Source of the DNA: Hyphomicrobiales bacterium
GTDB lineage: Bacteria > Pseudomonadota > Alphaproteobacteria > Rhizobiales > Rhizobiaceae
DNA: 43,923 bases
Direction of reading: 5' to 3'
Assembly: GCA_900473185.1 (NCBI GenBank)
Contig: UCKU01000002.1
Location: 1-43,923, forward strand
In this document: in pieces, positions 1-8,902 of the stretch
How positions within the stretch are numbered: the stretch's first letter is position 1
How the letters are laid out: every line of letters begins with the position of its first letter
Made by a program: the position numbers and the translations under genes
The notes under the pieces: generated by a model
Told to the model about the DNA's origin: nothing
The model's input: the letters and a program-made list of their open reading frames with translations, nothing else
Databases searched by the model: none

Positions 1-170
1 AGGGCAAAGGCCCAGAAAGGCGGCGGCAAGCCGATCGCCTCCAGCTCCTCTTCCGTCTTCAGCCAGAGCTCATGGGCCTCGCTGGCCAGGTACAGCCGGA
101 TTTCCGGCACATGCGGCGGCGATATCAGGCTGGTATTGGCGCGGATGAAGGTTTCCGGGTCGGTTTTCAA
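1..170 (-). CDS. Class I SAM-dependent methyltransferase, N-terminal part (COG3897-like)
   Basis: The first 56 codons read LKTDPETFIRANTSL...PPPFWAFA, and the window edge cuts off the rest. The segment ending in ELWLKTEEELE and LPPPFWAFA resembles the N-terminus of COG3897-type methyltransferases, which lead into a SAM-binding Rossmann fold; that fold itself is outside the window. The proposed start is TTG at 168-170, because the only in-frame codons before it are GCA and GTT, and then the TGA that ends the EVE gene. The gap to the EVE gene is 6 bases, so it is probably the last gene seen of the tsaD-gpsA-YciI-EVE operon. The family call is from memory of this N-terminal pattern; the substrate is unknown. 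Confidence 0.6.
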   Translation of the reverse strand, partial: MKTDPETFIRANTSLISPPHVPEIRLYLASEAHELWLKTEEELEAIGLPPPFWAFA

Positions 171-176
171 AACTGC

Positions 177-608
177 TCAGCGCGGCGGGTTGTCAAAACC
201 GCCCATGCGGCACACCTCGGCCCATTCGTCATCCGTCACCGGCTGCACTGAAAGCCGCATCGAGGTGACCAGCGACATCTTGGACAGCTTCTCGTTTGCC
301 TTGATGTCCTTCAGCGTCACCGGCTTCGGCACATCCATGACGGCGCGGATATCGACGCAATCCCAGCGATCGTCGCCCTTCGCCGTCGAATCCGGATGCG
401 AAAGCGCGCAGACCTCGACTATACCGACGATCTCCAGCCCGTCATTGGAATGGTAGAAGAAACCCTTGTCGCCGATCTGCATGGCCCGCATGTTGTTGCG
501 CGCAAGGTAGTTGCGCACACCGGTCCATTCGGTGCCCTTCTCGCCAGCCGCCTTCTGCTGTTCCCAGGACCAGGCCGCGGGCTCTGATTTATAAAGCCAG
601 TGCGCCAT
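177..608 (-). CDS. EVE domain-containing protein
   Basis: This 143-residue protein is a single EVE domain, the PUA-like fold of thymocyte nuclear protein 1. Its start MAHWLYKSEP with the following W-W pattern, the TGVRNYLARNNMR segment and the GDKGFFYHSN strand are typical. EVE proteins are thought to bind modified bases in DNA or RNA; no enzymatic activity is implied. The length matches stand-alone bacterial EVE proteins. It lies 5 bases downstream of the YciI gene and 6 bases upstream of the methyltransferase on the same strand, so these are probably co-transcribed. The neighbouring methyltransferase may be related functionally, but nothing in the sequence proves it. Confidence 0.9.
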   Translation of the reverse strand: MAHWLYKSEPAAWSWEQQKAAGEKGTEWTGVRNYLARNNMRAMQIGDKGFFYHSNDGLEIVGIVEVCALSHPDSTAKGDDRWDCVDIRAVMDVPKPVTLKDIKANEKLSKMSLVTSMRLSVQPVTDDEWAEVCRMGGFDNPPR

Positions 609-613
609 CCCGC

Positions 614-907
614 TTAAGCCTCCGGCTTGTTGAAGACCCAGTTGAAGGGCTTTACCTCGACGCTTTCGAACAGGCCGGCGAGTGCATAGGGATCGGCAGC
701 GCCGAGTGCCTTGGCATCATCAGCCGTTTCGGCATGGACCATCACGAGGCTGCCGTTCGGCTTGCCTTCCGCATCGAGGAACGGGCCGGCCATGGCAAGC
801 TTGCCTTCGGCATTGAGCTTATTGAGATAATCGAGATGGGTCGAGCGCGTTTCCATGCGCACGTTGAGATGGCCGGGCTTGTCCTTGCAGAGAAGGGCGA
901 AAAGCAT
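614..907 (-). CDS. YciI family protein
   Basis: This 97-residue protein has the YciI-like ferredoxin-type alpha/beta fold. It begins MLFALLCKDKPGHLNVR and has the conserved H-x-DYL segment (THLDYLNKL) and the GPF and GSLVMV motifs, followed by ADPYALAGLF, the usual family signature. The His and Asp of the THLDYL region form the putative active site of the family, whose substrate is generally unknown. It sits 9 bases after gpsA and 5 bases before the EVE gene, as a middle member of the tsaD operon; this neighbourhood (gpsA followed by YciI and EVE) is, as far as I know, common in rhizobia. Confidence 0.9.
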   Translation of the reverse strand: MLFALLCKDKPGHLNVRMETRSTHLDYLNKLNAEGKLAMAGPFLDAEGKPNGSLVMVHAETADDAKALGAADPYALAGLFESVEVKPFNWVFNKPEA

Positions 908-916
908 GTCTGTCTC

Positions 917-1900
917 CTATTCGGTCGTAATCGGACGTGTCATCAATTGTTCGATGGCTTCGGATATGCCGAGCTTGCCTTCAATGATCGCTGAAACCGC
1001 ATCGGTGATCGGCATCTCGACGCCGAGCTCTTCGGCAAGCCGCGAGGCAACCGCCGCGGCAAAAGCCCCTTCCACCAACTCGCCGCGGGAAGGGTCGACC
1101 TTTTCGCCGCGCCCGAGCGCAATGCCGAAACGCAGGTTGCGCGACTGATGGCTGGTTGCCGTCAGCACCAAATCACCGAGGCCGGAAAGCCCCCGCGCCG
1201 TATCGGCATTGCCGCCCTTGGCGACGATGAAGCGCGACATCTCGGCAAGCCCGCGGGCAATCAACGCCGCACGCGCCGAATCGCCGATACCGCGGCCTTC
1301 GACGATGCCGCAGGCAATCGCCAGTACATTCTTCAATGCTCCGCCAAGCTGCACGCCGATGCGGTCTGCCGAGGCATAGAGCCGGAAGGTGCGGCCGGAA
1401 ATCGCCTGCGCCAGCCGCTCGGCAACCTGCATGTCGGCCGCAGCGATCGCCATGGCTGTCGGCAGCCCCTTGGCGATATCGGCAGCAAAACCTGGCCCCG
1501 AGAGTACGCCGACCCGATGATCGGGCAATTCCCGCTCCAGCATGTCGGTCAGAAGCGCACCGGTCTGCCGTTCGATGCCCTTCGCGCAGGTGACCACAAT
1601 GGCGTCCTTAGCCAGATAAGGACCGTACTGCCGCGCGGCATCCGCCTGTGCCTGCGAGGGCATGGCAAAGAGCACGATGCCCGCATCGCCGATTGCATCC
1701 GCCTCAGCGGAGAATTCCAGTGTTTCCGGCAGTGGGATGCCCGGCAGAACAGCGTCATGCAGCCGCTCTGCCCTGAGGTCTTCGATCAACGACGGATCGC
1801 GGCCGACAAGGATTGCCGAATTTCGCCCGGTCAGGGCGACCACGGTCGCAAGCGCCGTGCCGAAAGCTCCCGATCCGACGACGGCGATGCGCTCGCTCAT
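917..1900 (-). CDS. gpsA: NAD(P)H-dependent glycerol-3-phosphate dehydrogenase
   Basis: GpsA reduces dihydroxyacetone phosphate to sn-glycerol 3-phosphate, the backbone for phospholipid synthesis, in the cytosol. The 327-residue protein begins with a Rossmann dinucleotide motif (GSGAFG, residues 9-14). It then has the conserved TCAKGIE segment, SGPGFA, the [13 protein letters not shown] segment carrying the catalytic lysine, and the [11 protein letters not shown] and SRN motifs. The length is standard. Its ATG overlaps the tsaD stop by 4 bases (ATGA), which suggests translational coupling, and YciI follows 9 bases after its stop. The tsaD-gpsA pairing is conserved in alphaproteobacteria. Confidence 0.97.
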   Translation of the reverse strand: MSERIAVVGSGAFGTALATVVALTGRNSAILVGRDPSLIEDLRAERLHDAVLPGIPLPETLEFSAEADAIGDAGIVLFAMPSQAQADAARQYGPYLAKDAIVVTCAKGIERQTGALLTDMLERELPDHRVGVLSGPGFAADIAKGLPTAMAIAAADMQVAERLAQAISGRTFRLYASADRIGVQLGGALKNVLAIACGIVEGRGIGDSARAALIARGLAEMSRFIVAKGGNADTARGLSGLGDLVLTATSHQSRNLRFGIALGRGEKVDPSRGELVEGAFAAAVASRLAEELGVEMPITDAVSAIIEGKLGISEAIEQLMTRPITTE

Positions 1901-2994
1901 GCCTTGGCTCCCCGCTTTCCGGATCCGAGCACGGTCCCGGCCTTGGTATCGAGCGGCCAGCGCGAACGCGGCTGCACATCGAGATCGTCAGGCGCAACGC
2001 CCTTCGCCATGCGCTCCAGCCCGGCCCACGCAATCATCACGGCATTGTCGGTGCAGAGGCGGAGCGGCGGCGCAATGAAGCGGAAGCCATTCTTGTCGCA
2101 GAGCGCCTGAAGGGTGCTGCGGATTTCCAGATTGGCGGCGACACCACCAGCCACCACAAGCGCAGGCTTTTCCGGGAGGTTTGGAAATTCCGTCTTGAAC
2201 CGCTGCAGGCCGCGGCCGATGCGATCCTTCATCGTGCGGGAAATCGCCTTCTGGAACGAGGCGCAGATATCGGCGACGTCCTGATCCGTCAGCGGCGCAA
2301 TCTCGGTCGCCGCCTGCCGCACAGCCGTCTTCAGGCCCGAGAAGGAAAAATCGAGCCGCGCCTCGCCGACGAGCGGCCGCGGAAAATTGAAACGATCGGC
2401 ATTGCCACCCTGCGCCATCTGCTCCACTGCCGGCCCGCCGGGATAGGGAAGGCCGAGCAGTTTCGCCGTCTTGTCGAAGGCTTCACCCAGCGCATCGTCG
2501 ATCGTCGTGCCCCAGCGCTCATACTCGCCGATGCCGCGTACCAGGATGAGCTGCGTATGGCCGCCGGAAACCAGCAGCATGAGATAGGGAAAGGAAAGAC
2601 CGTCCGTCAGCCGCGCCGTCAGCGCATGGCCTTCGAGATGGTTGACTGCATAAAGCGGCTTGCCGGCTGCCTTGGCGATCGCCTTGCCGGTCATCAGCCC
2701 GACAAGCAGCCCCCCGATCAGGCCAGGCCCTGAAGTCGCGGCGATCGCATCGACATCCGAGAGCGACACATTGGCGCGCTTCAGGGCCTCGTCGATCAAC
2801 TCGTCCAGCGCTTCGACATGGGCGCGCGCGGCGATCTCCGGCACCACGCCGCCATAGGCGCTATGCTCATCCAGCTGGGAAAGAACGACGTCCGACAGCA
2901 CCTTGGAGCGGCCTTCAGCATCGCGCTCGACGACCGCAGCGGCGGTCTCGTCGCAGCTTGTCTCGATGCCGAGGATGCGCAGAAAGGGAGCCAT
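1897..2994 (-). CDS. tsaD: tRNA N6-adenosine threonylcarbamoyltransferase
   Basis: TsaD transfers the threonylcarbamoyl group from threonylcarbamoyl-AMP to A37 of ANN-decoding tRNAs, working with TsaB and TsaE in the cytosol. The 365-residue protein shows the Kae1/TsaD start [15 protein letters not shown], the metal-binding HLEGH (residues 119-123), the SGGHTQL ATP-binding motif near 143-149 and [15 protein letters not shown]. The later [10 protein letters not shown] and [15 protein letters not shown] motifs are also present. It is the first gene of the minus-strand operon and is divergent from hemC, with 72 bases between the two starts. All family motifs are intact. Confidence 0.97.
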   Translation of the reverse strand: MAPFLRILGIETSCDETAAAVVERDAEGRSKVLSDVVLSQLDEHSAYGGVVPEIAARAHVEALDELIDEALKRANVSLSDVDAIAATSGPGLIGGLLVGLMTGKAIAKAAGKPLYAVNHLEGHALTARLTDGLSFPYLMLLVSGGHTQLILVRGIGEYERWGTTIDDALGEAFDKTAKLLGLPYPGGPAVEQMAQGGNADRFNFPRPLVGEARLDFSFSGLKTAVRQAATEIAPLTDQDVADICASFQKAISRTMKDRIGRGLQRFKTEFPNLPEKPALVVAGGVAANLEIRSTLQALCDKNGFRFIAPPLRLCTDNAVMIAWAGLERMAKGVAPDDLDVQPRSRWPLDTKAGTVLGSGKRGAKA

Positions 2995-3066
2995 GAAACC
3001 TGTTCGTTGATTGCGATAGGGGATAAACCTGTTTACGAGAACTCCGGTAACAACGGATCAAAGCGG

Positions 3067-3996
3067 ATGCAAACAAAACCTTTCCGGATCGGCACACGCG
3101 GCAGCCCGCTGGCGCTCGCGCAGGCACACGAAGCCCGCGACCGGCTGATGGCAGCCCACAATCTGCCGCAGGAGATGTTCGAGATCGTCGTGCTGACGAC
3201 CAAGGGCGATCGTATCACCGACCGCTCGCTGGCCGAGATCGGCGGCAAGGGACTTTTCACGGCAGAACTGGAGCAGCAGCTCGTCGCCGGCGATCTCGAT
3301 CTTGCCGTGCATTCGAGCAAGGACATGCCGACTGTCCTGCCGGAAGGTCTCTATCTCTCCGCCTACCTTCCGCGCGAAGATATCCGCGACGCCGTCGTCG
3401 GCCGCACCGCGCCGAAGCTGATCGACCTGCCGCATGGTGCGACCGTCGGTTCATCCTCGCTTCGCCGTCAGGCGCTCATCCGCCGCATGCGGCCGGATAT
3501 CAATGTCATTACCTTCCGCGGCCTCGTCGACACGCGCCTGCGCAAACTGCAGGAAGGCCAGGTCGATGCGACGCTTCTGGCGCTTGCCGGCCTCAAACGC
3601 CTCGGCAAGGTTGAGGTGATCACCGATATCCTCGACCCCGACAGCTTCCCACCGGCACCCGCCCAGGGCGCTATCTGCATCGAAAGCCGCATCGGCGACA
3701 CAAAGATCGACGAGCTGCTGGCGCCGATCAATGACGCGCCGACCTTCGACACGGTCTCCTGCGAGCGCGCCTTCCTTGCCGCCCTTGATGGCTCCTGTCG
3801 CACGCCGATCGGCGGTTACGCCGTCTGCGAGGGTGATCAGATCCGCTTCTCGGGCCTCATCCTCACGCCTGACGGCCGCCACCAGCATGCAATCACCATC
3901 GACGGCAACCGCCGCGACGCCGCTGCACTTGGCACCCGCGCCGGACAGGACGTGCGCGCAAGGGCGGGCAGCAGCTTCTTCGAGGACTGGAGCTAG
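3067..3996 (+). CDS. hemC: Hydroxymethylbilane synthase (porphobilinogen deaminase)
   Basis: HemC joins four porphobilinogen molecules into hydroxymethylbilane, the linear precursor of all tetrapyrroles. The 309-residue protein starts [20 protein letters not shown]. It has the VHSSKDMPT loop (residues 81-89), GSSSLRRQ (128-134) and [11 protein letters not shown]. The cysteine in [10 protein letters not shown] (Cys244) carries the dipyrromethane cofactor. I chose the ATG at 3067 because the open frame further upstream runs back into tsaD antisense sequence with no family similarity. No strong Shine-Dalgarno sequence precedes it. hemD follows 5 bases after the stop, so the two are one operon; the promoter must lie in the 72-base gap shared with tsaD. 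Confidence 0.97.
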   Translation: MQTKPFRIGTRGSPLALAQAHEARDRLMAAHNLPQEMFEIVVLTTKGDRITDRSLAEIGGKGLFTAELEQQLVAGDLDLAVHSSKDMPTVLPEGLYLSAYLPREDIRDAVVGRTAPKLIDLPHGATVGSSSLRRQALIRRMRPDINVITFRGLVDTRLRKLQEGQVDATLLALAGLKRLGKVEVITDILDPDSFPPAPAQGAICIESRIGDTKIDELLAPINDAPTFDTVSCERAFLAALDGSCRTPIGGYAVCEGDQIRFSGLILTPDGRHQHAITIDGNRRDAAALGTRAGQDVRARAGSSFFEDWS

Positions 3997-4001
3997 CCTG
4001 C

Positions 4002-4718
4002 ATGCGCGTGCTTGTCACCCGTCCGGCGCATTCGGGCGAGCGCACCGCTCAACGTTTGCGCGAGCTGGGTCACGAGCCACTATTGCTGCCGCTCACCCGT
4101 CCCGTCCACGACATGGCGGCCGCTCGGCAGGCTCTGGAAACAACCACTGGGGCGATAGCCATTACGAGCGCCGAAACGGTGCGCACTTTGCAGTCTCTGG
4201 GGGAGGCGCTGGCACCTCACCTTTCGCGCCGTCTCTTTGCCGTTGGCGAAACGACGGCCGACGAGGCTCGCAAGCTGGGGTTCCATTCTGTCACGGCGTC
4301 GTCGGGCAGCGGCCGCGAGCTAGCCGAGCTGATCGCGGCAAACGAGGCCGACAGGCTTCTCTATCTCGCCGGCAGTCCGCGCGCCGAGACCTTCGAGACG
4401 CGTCTGACGGAGCTCGGGCGGCAATTCTCGGTGGCCGAGTGTTACCGGATGGGGCCTGTCGCGCCCAGCCCAGAGGCCGTCGCAGCTCTCCTGACGAACA
4501 GCCCTCCCGATGCTGTTCTTTTCTATTCTCGCCACACGGCCGGAAATTTCTTTCATATCCCGCAGGTAGAGTCTCTTTTGCTGCAGCTGCCGAAAATCCG
4601 TCTCATTTGTCTCAGCAACACTGTAGCAGAAGCTGTTCCATCCGTTTTGAGAACAGTCCTGGAGATTTCACCGATGCCGGATGAAAAAAGCCTTTTGTCG
4701 GTGCTCAGAAGGCTTTAG
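4002..4718 (+). CDS. hemD: Uroporphyrinogen-III synthase
   Basis: HemD closes hydroxymethylbilane into uroporphyrinogen III with inversion of ring D. The 238-residue protein fits the family: it opens MRVLVTRPAHSGERTAQRL, has ITSAETVRTL, LFAVGETTADEARKLGF, LLYLAGSPRAETFE and the segment DAVLFYSRHTAGNFF. HemD sequences diverge widely, so these local patterns and the position directly after hemC (5-base gap) carry the call. The last bases form an 8-bp inverted repeat inside the reading frame (4687-4694 with 4709-4716). The mitofilin-like gene begins 80 bases downstream, so the haem genes probably run on as one transcript. Confidence 0.95.
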   Translation: MRVLVTRPAHSGERTAQRLRELGHEPLLLPLTRPVHDMAAARQALETTTGAIAITSAETVRTLQSLGEALAPHLSRRLFAVGETTADEARKLGFHSVTASSGSGRELAELIAANEADRLLYLAGSPRAETFETRLTELGRQFSVAECYRMGPVAPSPEAVAALLTNSPPDAVLFYSRHTAGNFFHIPQVESLLLQLPKIRLICLSNTVAEAVPSVLRTVLEISPMPDEKSLLSVLRRL

Positions 4719-4798
4719 CCGCCCAAATTTGATCTAACCTCTTCCCTTAATTGCCATCCCTGTCTAGTTTCGTTGCAATGCAGGATAATGAGGACCTC

Positions 4799-6052
4799 AT
4801 GGTATCGGGAAATCCGCCACGCCACTCGAAGAGCTCCGACAAGCCGGTCACGATTGACCTGGACGCGCAGGACTTCGCCTCGGCGGCTGATTCTGAAAAG
4901 CCTGCCGAAGAAGCCGCACAAGCAGCCGATGACGCACCCGTCACTGAGGCCGTAGCCGCTGTGGAAGCTGGCAGTGAACCCCTGTCGGAACACGAGAGCG
5001 ACCGCGCCGCCGGCGCGCAGGAAGAGCCCCTCCCGAAGGAGCCCCCGCCATCTGAACCGGTACAGCCGCCTCCGCCACAGAAGGGCGTGGTCACGTCGGG
5101 CCTGATTGCCGCCGGCATTTTCGGCGGCCTTGTCGCCCTGCTTGGCGCCGGCGCGATTCAATATGCCGGTTATCTGCCGGGCTCCTCCACCCGGCAGACG
5201 AACTCTGCCGACATGGCCGACCTCTCCGGCGAGATCGAAGGCCTCAAGCAATCGGTCGCAAGCCTTGCCGCCAATTCGCCGCCAGCCGCCGATAACAGCG
5301 CCCTCGAAAAGCGCATCGCGGCTCTCGAAGCGGCCCCTCAGACACCGGCGTCCGGGACATCTGCCGGCTCCGCAGATGTCGAAGCACTCAACCAGAAGAT
5401 TGCAGATCTGACCGCTCAGATTGATCAGTTGAAGACGAGCCTTGCGCAAACCACCGAACAGCAGGCATCAAGCGGCGCCGATATCACGAGCCGCCTTGCC
5501 GAAGCCGAAAAGAAGCTGAACGAGCCCCGCGAGGATGTCGCCGTCGCTCGCGCCATCGCAGCCGCAGCTCTCAAGGCCGCGATCGACCGTGGAGGCCCCT
5601 TCATCGCCGAACTCGATACATTTGCCGGCGTAGCACCCGATGATCCGGCCGCAACCGATCTGCGCGGCTTTGCCGAGACCGGCGTGCCCTCCCGCGCCGA
5701 ACTGATCCGCCAGGTTCCCGATGTCGCCAACGCCATCGTCGAATCCGTCAACCAGCCCGATCCCAATCAGAGCTGGTCGGACCGGCTGATGTCGAGCGCC
5801 AAATCTCTGGTCTCGGTCCGCCCCGTCGGAAATGTGGAAGGCGAAAGCGTTGAAGCGATTGCCGCGCGCATGGAGGACAAGGTGAAGAACGGCGATCTGC
5901 CCGGTGCGGCCACCGAATGGAACAGCCTGCCTGCGACCGCAAAACAGGCTTCCGCCGCCTTCAAGCAGTCACTCGAAGCGCGTATCCGCGTCGAGGATCT
6001 CGTTGGCGGTGCTCTCTCCAAGGCCATTTCCGGCACCGGCAAGGAAGGATGA
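4799..6052 (+). CDS. Mitofilin/Mic60-like inner-membrane protein (alphaproteobacterial Mic60, COG4223)
   Basis: This 417-residue protein has an acidic, Pro/Ala/Glu-rich cytoplasmic N-terminus and one membrane segment around residues 98-124 (GVVTSGLIAAGIFGG...). Coiled-coil-prone stretches follow (for example EALNQKIADLTAQIDQLKTS). The C-terminus (MEDKVKNGDLPGAATEWNSL then SLEARIRVEDLV) matches the mitofilin signature domain. Alphaproteobacterial Mic60 homologues are known to lie between hemD and hemY, as here, and are the proposed ancestors of the mitochondrial cristae organiser. I chose the ATG at 4799 because GAGG stands 5 bases before it; an in-frame ATG at 4778 and a start at 4751 lack a comparable site. 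Its stop overlaps hemY by 4 bases. Confidence 0.88.
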   Translation: MVSGNPPRHSKSSDKPVTIDLDAQDFASAADSEKPAEEAAQAADDAPVTEAVAAVEAGSEPLSEHESDRAAGAQEEPLPKEPPPSEPVQPPPPQKGVVTSGLIAAGIFGGLVALLGAGAIQYAGYLPGSSTRQTNSADMADLSGEIEGLKQSVASLAANSPPAADNSALEKRIAALEAAPQTPASGTSAGSADVEALNQKIADLTAQIDQLKTSLAQTTEQQASSGADITSRLAEAEKKLNEPREDVAVARAIAAAALKAAIDRGGPFIAELDTFAGVAPDDPAATDLRGFAETGVPSRAELIRQVPDVANAIVESVNQPDPNQSWSDRLMSSAKSLVSVRPVGNVEGESVEAIAARMEDKVKNGDLPGAATEWNSLPATAKQASAAFKQSLEARIRVEDLVGGALSKAISGTGKEG

Positions 6053-7662
6053 GCATGGTCCGCCTGGTTGTCTTCGCGCTCCTCGTCCTCGTTCTCGCCT
6101 ATGGTTTCTCCTGGCTTGCCGATCGCCCCGGCGATCTGTCGCTGATTTGGGAAGGCCAGATCTACCAGACCAGACTGATCGTCGCGGCAAGCGCCATCAT
6201 TGCGCTGATCGCTGCCGTCATGGTGGCTTGGTGGTTCGTCCGCCTGATCTGGACCTCTCCGCATTCGGTGACGCGCTTTTTCCGCGCCCGCAAGCGTGAT
6301 CGCGGCTACCAGGCCCTGTCGACCGGCCTCATTGCCGCCGGCGCAGGCAACGCCCTGCTCGCGCGCAAGATGGCCGCCCGCTCGCGCGGCCTGATCCGCG
6401 CCGATCAGGAACCGCTGATCAATCTCCTGGAAGCACAGGCCGCTCTCATCGAAGGCCGCTACGACGAGGCACGCTCCAAATTCGAGGCCATGGCAAACGA
6501 TCCTGAAACGCGCGAACTCGGTTTGCGCGGTCTTTACCTGGAGGCCAAACGCCTCGGCGCCCACGAAGCTGCCCGCCAATATGCAGAAAAGGCGGCCGAC
6601 AACGCACCCTATCTGCCCTGGGCCGCGCAGGCGACGCTCGAATATCGCAGCCAGTCCGGTCGCTGGGACGACGCCATTCGTCTACTGGAACAGCAGAAGG
6701 CCGCCAAGGTTGTCGAAAAGGCCGAGGCAAACCGCCTGCATGCCGTGCTGCTGACTGCCCGTGCCGATGACAAGCTGGAAAGCAATCCCGCCGGCGCCCG
6801 CGACGATGCGCTGCAGGCACTGAAGCTGTCCGCCGATTTTGTACCCGCCGCCCTGATTGCCGCAAAGGCGCTTTTCCGCGAAGGCGGCGTCCGCAAGGCT
6901 GCCTCCATTCTCGAACAGACGTGGAAGGCTGGACCGCATCCCGAGATTGGCCGCGTCTATGTCCGCGCCCGCAGCGGCGATTCCACGCTTGATCGTCTGA
7001 AGCGCGCCGAGCGACTGGAGAGCATGCGGCCGAACAATGTTGAATCTCTCCTCGTCGTCACACAGGCGGCGCTCGATGCGCGGGAATTCTCCAAGGCCCG
7101 CGCCAAGGCGGAAGCTGCCGCCCGCATCGAGCCCCGCGAGGCGGCCTTCCTGTTGCTTGCGGATATCGAGGAAGCGGAGACCGGCGATCAGGGTCGCGTG
7201 CGCCATTGGCTGGCACAGGCGCTGAAGGCTCCGCGCGATCCGGCCTGGGTTGCCGATGGTTTCGTTTCCGACAAATGGCTGCCGGTCTCACCGGTGACCG
7301 GTCGTCTCGACGCCTTCGAATGGAAGGCACCTTTCGGCCAGCTCGAAGGACCGGTCGAGGAAGGTTCGACCGCCTCTATCGAAACGGCGCTGAAGACCCT
7401 ACCGCCGCTGCGCGAAACCCGGCCGGAAAGCGTGGTCAACGACCACCGCATCATCGAGCTGGAACGGGCAGCGACGATTGCCGAAGCCGTGCGCCCGGCA
7501 ACTCCGGCACCCGCACCGGCAAAAGCTGCCGAACCGTCCGCGTCCCGGCCGGTTCCTGCTACGTCTGAACCTAAACCCTTCTTTGGCGGCCTGCCGGATG
7601 ATCCGGGCGTCCGCGACCCCAAGGTGGAACCGGAACCCAAGACACGGCTCCGCCTTTTCTAA
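6049..7662 (+). CDS. hemY: HemY-like TPR membrane protein
   Basis: This 537-residue protein belongs to the proteobacterial HemY family (not the Bacillus protoporphyrinogen oxidase of the same name). Two N-terminal membrane segments are visible (residues 4-24, and 42-66 ending VAWWFVRLIW), with the typical WEGQIYQT stretch between them. After them comes a long tetratricopeptide-type helical region: GYQALSTGLIAAGAGN, RGLYLEAKRLG, PWAAQATLEYRSQSGRWDDA and similar repeats. The C-terminus is Pro/Ala-rich. The ATG at 6049 overlaps the upstream stop (ATGA) and is preceded by AAGGAAGG; the frame upstream of it reads only mitofilin-gene antiphase. HemY-family function is not settled; the operon ties it to haem synthesis and to the Mic60-like protein. 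Confidence 0.9.
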   Translation: MSMVRLVVFALLVLVLAYGFSWLADRPGDLSLIWEGQIYQTRLIVAASAIIALIAAVMVAWWFVRLIWTSPHSVTRFFRARKRDRGYQALSTGLIAAGAGNALLARKMAARSRGLIRADQEPLINLLEAQAALIEGRYDEARSKFEAMANDPETRELGLRGLYLEAKRLGAHEAARQYAEKAADNAPYLPWAAQATLEYRSQSGRWDDAIRLLEQQKAAKVVEKAEANRLHAVLLTARADDKLESNPAGARDDALQALKLSADFVPAALIAAKALFREGGVRKAASILEQTWKAGPHPEIGRVYVRARSGDSTLDRLKRAERLESMRPNNVESLLVVTQAALDAREFSKARAKAEAAARIEPREAAFLLLADIEEAETGDQGRVRHWLAQALKAPRDPAWVADGFVSDKWLPVSPVTGRLDAFEWKAPFGQLEGPVEEGSTASIETALKTLPPLRETRPESVVNDHRIIELERAATIAEAVRPATPAPAPAKAAEPSASRPVPATSEPKPFFGGLPDDPGVRDPKVEPEPKTRLRLF

Positions 7663-7680
7663 AATGGAACAAAAAATCGC

Positions 7681-8166
7681 ATGTTCGAACGCTTTCAGGC
7701 ATTCTTCCAGAATCTGACCGCCGACCGCCCCAAAGCAGGCTTTGCCCCCGATGACCCGCGCATCGCAGTTGCTGCACTCTGTATGCAGGTCATGGAGGCC
7801 GACGGCCAGATCAAGGACAGCGAAAAGAAGCGGCTGCGCAAACTCCTGAAGGAGCAATATGCGCTCGATGGCAAACAACTCGATGCGCTCATGGCCGCAG
7901 GGCTGGAAGCCGAAAGCTCGGCGGTTGATTATTTCCGCTTCACCTCCGATCTTAAGAGACATCTCAATACCGAGCAGCGTCTGGAGCTGATCGGTATTCT
8001 CTGGGATATCGTCTATGCCGACGGCGAGCGAAGCGAAATGGAAGACCATGTGATCTGGCGGATTGCCGATCTCTTGGGTGTGTCTTCCCGTGAGCGCATT
8101 CAGAAGCGTCAGGAGGCGGCCGCAAGGGTTACGAACGCACAGGTGGTGCAGGATGACGCTGACTGA
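7681..8166 (+). CDS. TerB-family (tellurite-resistance-like) protein
   Basis: This 161-residue soluble protein has the TerB helical fold pattern: RIAVAALCMQVMEADGQIKDSEKKRLRKLL and later LIGILWDIVYADGERSEMEDHVIWRIADLLG. The two acidic loops ADG-x-I and ADGER are the metal-binding-type turns of the family. Similar proteins are common next to haem or amidotransferase genes in rhizobia, so tellurite resistance is only a family label here. It starts 18 bases after hemY stops, on the same strand. The last 14 bases overlap the start of the amidotransferase gene, which points to coupled translation. Confidence 0.85.
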   Translation: MFERFQAFFQNLTADRPKAGFAPDDPRIAVAALCMQVMEADGQIKDSEKKRLRKLLKEQYALDGKQLDALMAAGLEAESSAVDYFRFTSDLKRHLNTEQRLELIGILWDIVYADGERSEMEDHVIWRIADLLGVSSRERIQKRQEAAARVTNAQVVQDDAD

Positions 8167-8902
8167 CAGAAGCGTGAGACGCGACAGGCGCCCTATTCTC
8201 ATTATTCTTCATCAGGAGCGCTCCAGCCCCGGTCGTGTCGGCCAGCTTCTCGTCGAGAAAGGTTATGATCTCGATATCCGTCGCCCGGTCCTTGGCGACC
8301 CCCTGCCTTGCACCCTTGAAAACCATGCCGGTGCGGTGATTTTCGGCGGCCCGATGAGCGCCAACGATCCCGACGAATTCGTCAAGGCGGAGATCGACTG
8401 GCTGGAAGTGCCACTCAAGGAAAACCGACCCTATCTCGGCATTTGCCTTGGCGCGCAGATGCTGGCGCGCCAGCTCGGCAGCAGGGTTGCCGCCAATAAT
8501 GATGGGTCGACAGAGATCGGCTGGTATCCGCTGCATACGACCGATAGAGGCCGGCGGCTGATGCGCTGGCCGAAAATGGTCTACCACTTCCACCGCGAAG
8601 GTTTCGAACTGCCGCATGGCGCCGAGTTGCTGGCATCCGGCGACGCCTATCCCAACCAGGCCTTCCGCTACAACGACAATGCCTGGGGCCTGCAATTCCA
8701 TGCGGAGCTGACACGGGTGATGATGCATCGCTGGGTCGTGCACGGCGCGCACCGCTTCATCCTGCCGAACGCGCAGCAGGGACGCGAGCATCTGGAAGGC
8801 CGCATGCTGTTCGATGCGCCGCTTAAAGCGTGGCTCGACGACTTCCTGGATATCGTCTTCGAGGGCAAAACGGCAGCAGCTGCTACACCGCTTCTCGTAT
8901 AG
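8153..8902 (+). CDS. Class I glutamine amidotransferase (GMP synthase-like)
   Basis: This 249-residue protein is a stand-alone class I glutamine amidotransferase. The nucleophile Cys98 lies in the elbow GICLGAQ, and the His183/Glu185 pair in WGLQFHAEL completes the triad. FGGPMSAND is the usual oxyanion-side strand. No synthetase domain is present, so the acceptor of the ammonia is unknown; proteins of this kind are often named GMP synthase-like. I chose the ATG at 8153, preceded by GGTGCAGG, because the upstream frame has no family similarity. It overlaps the TerB-like gene by 14 bases, and its 3' end overlaps the convergent MFS gene by 20 bases. Confidence 0.9.
   Translation: MTLTDRSVRRDRRPILIILHQERSSPGRVGQLLVEKGYDLDIRRPVLGDPLPCTLENHAGAVIFGGPMSANDPDEFVKAEIDWLEVPLKENRPYLGICLGAQMLARQLGSRVAANNDGSTEIGWYPLHTTDRGRRLMRWPKMVYHFHREGFELPHGAELLASGDAYPNQAFRYNDNAWGLQFHAELTRVMMHRWVVHGAHRFILPNAQQGREHLEGRMLFDAPLKAWLDDFLDIVFEGKTAAAATPLLV

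Noticed and set aside
1148..2733. Two long plus-strand open frames (320 and 306 codons) opposite gpsA and tsaD
   Set aside because: Both are shadows of motif-complete genes in a GC-rich genome.
2818..3066. An upstream extension of hemC
   Set aside because: It would read antisense to tsaD and has no similarity to HemC; the known family start begins at 3067.
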